Below the pieces are notes generated by a model. That model searched no databases. It saw nothing but the letters and a program-made list of their open reading frames with translations, and had not been told where the DNA came from. DNA of 64,000 bases, from the NCBI GenBank assembly GCA_007922225.1, contig ML679960.1, positions 5,092,198 to 5,156,197 on the forward strand, read 5' to 3'. The position numbers and the translations under genes were made by a program. Every line of letters starts with the position of its first letter. Within the stretch, counting starts at the first letter, position 1. Below, one piece after another: positions 61,401-64,000 of the stretch. The stretch comes from Emydura subglobosa (lineage: Eukaryota > Chordata > Testudines > Chelidae).

Positions 61401-62911
61401 AGACATTCAGAATGATTTTTTAAGATAGGAAACTGAATGTTATGTTGCCTCTACCCTTTGCATGTATAGGACTTGTCTGACTTGCTTAGGTAGGAAGGGT
61501 TGAACAGGGCATGCCATAGAAGGAGGAACAACTGACTTTGAAATAGTGCAGCATGAGCTTCCCTTGCCCTCCAGAGGAGCAGGACAGGGAGAGACTGTGT
61601 TCCAAACTGAAAAGTAATATGTACTTATTTCAAAAACAAATATTGTACACCACGTTTTCATCCTAGGAGGAATATGAGATACGGAACAAGAGTCCTGATT
61701 CATCCCTGGTCATTTCCCCCTTTGTTACTTCAGCAGCAGTATGGGGCCCAGGTATGTACTGGACAAATAACATGTGCCTATTCTCCTCTTTCACCACTAC
61801 CACTTTCTATAGCTATCTGCAATTATTTCCACCTCTGAAGAACAGCAGGGTCTCCTAAGAAAACATATGATCCAGTAATAAAGAAAAGAAACCAACCTTT
61901 ACTGAAAGATTTCAACTGATAAAGTAATTTAAAACATTTTAAATGTGTTCCATATATTTAAAGGGTAGCAAATAAATAGCACTTAATTAAATGCTGGCAC
62001 TAGATTCAACATGGGATGTGCTTAAAAAGAAATAATTATAATAGATGTGATTTCAAATATTAGATCGTCAGAAAAAAAGAAATCCTGCCCATCTTCACAA
62101 AGGAAACCTAAGAAGAAATACAAAATCTTTGCTCCATGAAAGTCATGATTAGCATGAATTCCACAGCTGAGATCTGTGTTTGGAATTAATGATATGGACA
62201 TTGCACCTCATGTACAATATTAAATAATTTCAGCAAACAAATATATATTTAAATGAGCTAATCTATTTCTTTTAAAAATAATTATAGAATTAGGTTTTTC
62301 TATTTAAATTATTGCTAGACATGAAGTTTGTATAAAAAAATTAGAACCTGCTTTACATATTCAAAGATGGAACAACTACTGTATCTCTGGAGTCACAAAG
62401 CAATTAAGTGAAGGAAGACAAAAAACAAATAAGGATCCCATGTTGCAAACGAGAAAAAAAATCTCAAGCAGAATGGAGTAATGAGTAAAATGACAATTTA
62501 CTTATGGAAAGAGAATTCTCATCTCCAGCAAGTGAGGGAGTTATGCCTACTGAGCATATAAATAAGGCAAATCAAATACTTCTTGATGTATCAGAACAAT
62601 TTTTTGTCTTATCAGATAATGAACTTGTTTTTTGTGATGAGAATGATAGTTAATTCATTACTAATGCTGATGACAACTAATTCCATTGGAAGTATATACT
62701 CTATCCTCTGGTGGAAGAGAATCCATAAATTCAAGACAGAAAAAAAAATTAACAGTCAATCTAAAGTAGTAGTAAAAACATAATAACTTGACAGATAAAG
62801 TGAAAGATTTGAGGACATTGATAATGAGATACTAACAGAAATAGACAAACATAAGGAATCTATTGACAATCACATCTAATTAAGATTTGGAAGGAAGTAT
62901 TAGGCCCTGAC
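61401..62911. other. No recognisable feature
   Basis: Very AT-rich with many A runs. No gene or element that I can support. Confidence 0.4.
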
Positions 62912-63010
62912 CCTGCTGACGTTTACACATGTGCTCAAAATAAGCATGTGAGTACTCTCACTGACTTCACGGGGGTTAACTGCAAGCATAAACGTCCAGA
63001 GGACCAGGAC
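62912..63010. repeat. Short palindromic amniote-type repeat, copy 3
   Basis: The arms 'tgacgtttacacatgtgct' and 'gcaagcataaacgtcca' are near-complements around 'tcactgacttcacggggg'. Compare 5033-5112 and 27812-27872. Confidence 0.5.
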
Positions 63011-64000
63011 CACTGGAGCAAACAGCTTAAATATTCATTAAATAAATAGGGGGTCATAATGTTTTTATTAGTGATGCTTGAAAAAGGTGCTTGAACCTGT
63101 GTACCTGAGGTAGAAAATTCAGAGGGGCAGAGTCAGCTGATTTATATCTGCTCAGGATCTGGCCCTCAGTCTGCAAAGACATTGAAAAATTGATTCTGTA
63201 ACTATTAGTGGATTAAAATGACAAAATCTTGGGTGGTTTTTTTTCCATCCACCAAGAGAATGGCAGCTGCCTCTACAGCAGGAGTAGGACTTCTTTCTAC
63301 TTAAAAGGTGCTGTATTCAGAAAACAAATAATAACAGCTATAATTTAGGGAACCTTGTAATTACTGTATTAGTATGGTAAACCAAACTTTTTCATATAAT
63401 TTCTTTAAAACCTACATACTTCAGTAATATAACCGTATAGCAGCAAACTATGTATTTACTTTCTGGTATTCATTTGTCAAATCCATGCAGCATACTAGAT
63501 CCCAGAATATAACAAAATCCATTCATGTCATTTTGTTTGCTGATATTGATCATTTGGAAAACTAATATAAATTTCATTTAGAACATTCTTTTGAAGTGAA
63601 TCTCTTAATCTGATACATTTAGGTCCTGGCAAATGCCTGCCACTGTCTGAAATAATCCTGTTGCCAGTGTTTGAATTGAGTAATTTGTAAGAGGGGATGG
63701 ATAAAGCCTTTACAGTCATATCCTCCTCTGAGTTTTATTTGTTTTCCTTTTAATTACCTGCCTTCTGGTGGATTCCAAAGGCAAAAGAGAAAGTTCTCTT
63801 CTGGAGGATTTTTGCAGCCAAAGATAAATCATTTCTGGCATAATCGTTCAGCAATATCCATAGAAGAGGCTGGATTCCACTCTGACAACTCCCACCTTCA
63901 GTTCAAGCACTGTCTATTGCAAAGAACTGTATGATAATAATTTCCCCCTGCTCAGCAGGATATGCTGTGCTGTTTTGATTGGCATACCCTATTGCATGAA
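63011..64000. other. No recognisable feature
   Basis: AT-rich. Short frames only. Confidence 0.4.

Noticed and set aside
1..64000. CRISPR arrays, operons, integrated phage or other microbial systems
   Set aside because: All recognisable content is vertebrate transposon sequence. There are no regularly spaced repeats or microbial gene arrangement.

Overview
This window looks like non-coding vertebrate DNA, most likely from a turtle or another non-avian reptile. It is AT-rich overall, and I found no host exon, rRNA, functional tRNA gene or CRISPR array. The lineage call rests on the repeats together: abundant CR1 LINEs, two families of Penelope-like elements (PLEs) with GIY-YIG remnants, palindromic MITE-like elements, hAT elements, MIR SINEs, and tRNA-like SINEs with head-to-head arms. 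Family names come from recognition of conserved protein motifs and remembered repeat sequence. No database search was run.

Layout. 0.7-6.3 kb holds a tRNA-like hairpin SINE, two short old repeats and a CpG-rich palindromic element. 6.3-9.5 kb is a four-level nest: a CR1 is split by an LTR, the LTR by a small hAT element, and the hAT contains a CR1 tail. 11.0-13.6 kb has a MIR and a decayed sense CR1. 13.6-15.0 kb has a PLE with a long open GIY-YIG frame, followed by a 280-bp hAT element with a perfect 8-bp target duplication. 16.8-20.9 kb is a second long antisense CR1 with endonuclease and reverse transcriptase remnants, split by a 1.06-kb LTR. 24.9-26.9 kb is another copy of that LTR family, itself split by a solo LTR of a different family. 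27.8-29.2 kb holds a MITE fragment, a CR1 3' end and a second PLE family.

31.7-32.2 kb is a 498-bp hAT-like element. 32.7-33.4 kb, 39.3-40.0 kb, 54.9-55.8 kb and 59.6-60.4 kb resemble antisense LTRs. 35.0-36.4 kb is a hAT element containing a young CR1 fragment (239-codon open frame), a SINE-like piece and a CA microsatellite. 37.8-38.5 kb is a composite repeat with a second hairpin SINE. The rest is mostly AT-rich sequence without recognisable content.

No genes act together here. Coding potential is confined to remnants of selfish elements: CR1 ORF2 (endonuclease and reverse transcriptase) and PLE (GIY-YIG endonuclease). The useful content is a layered insertion history that can be partly ordered from target-site duplications, plus several head-to-head inverted structures.
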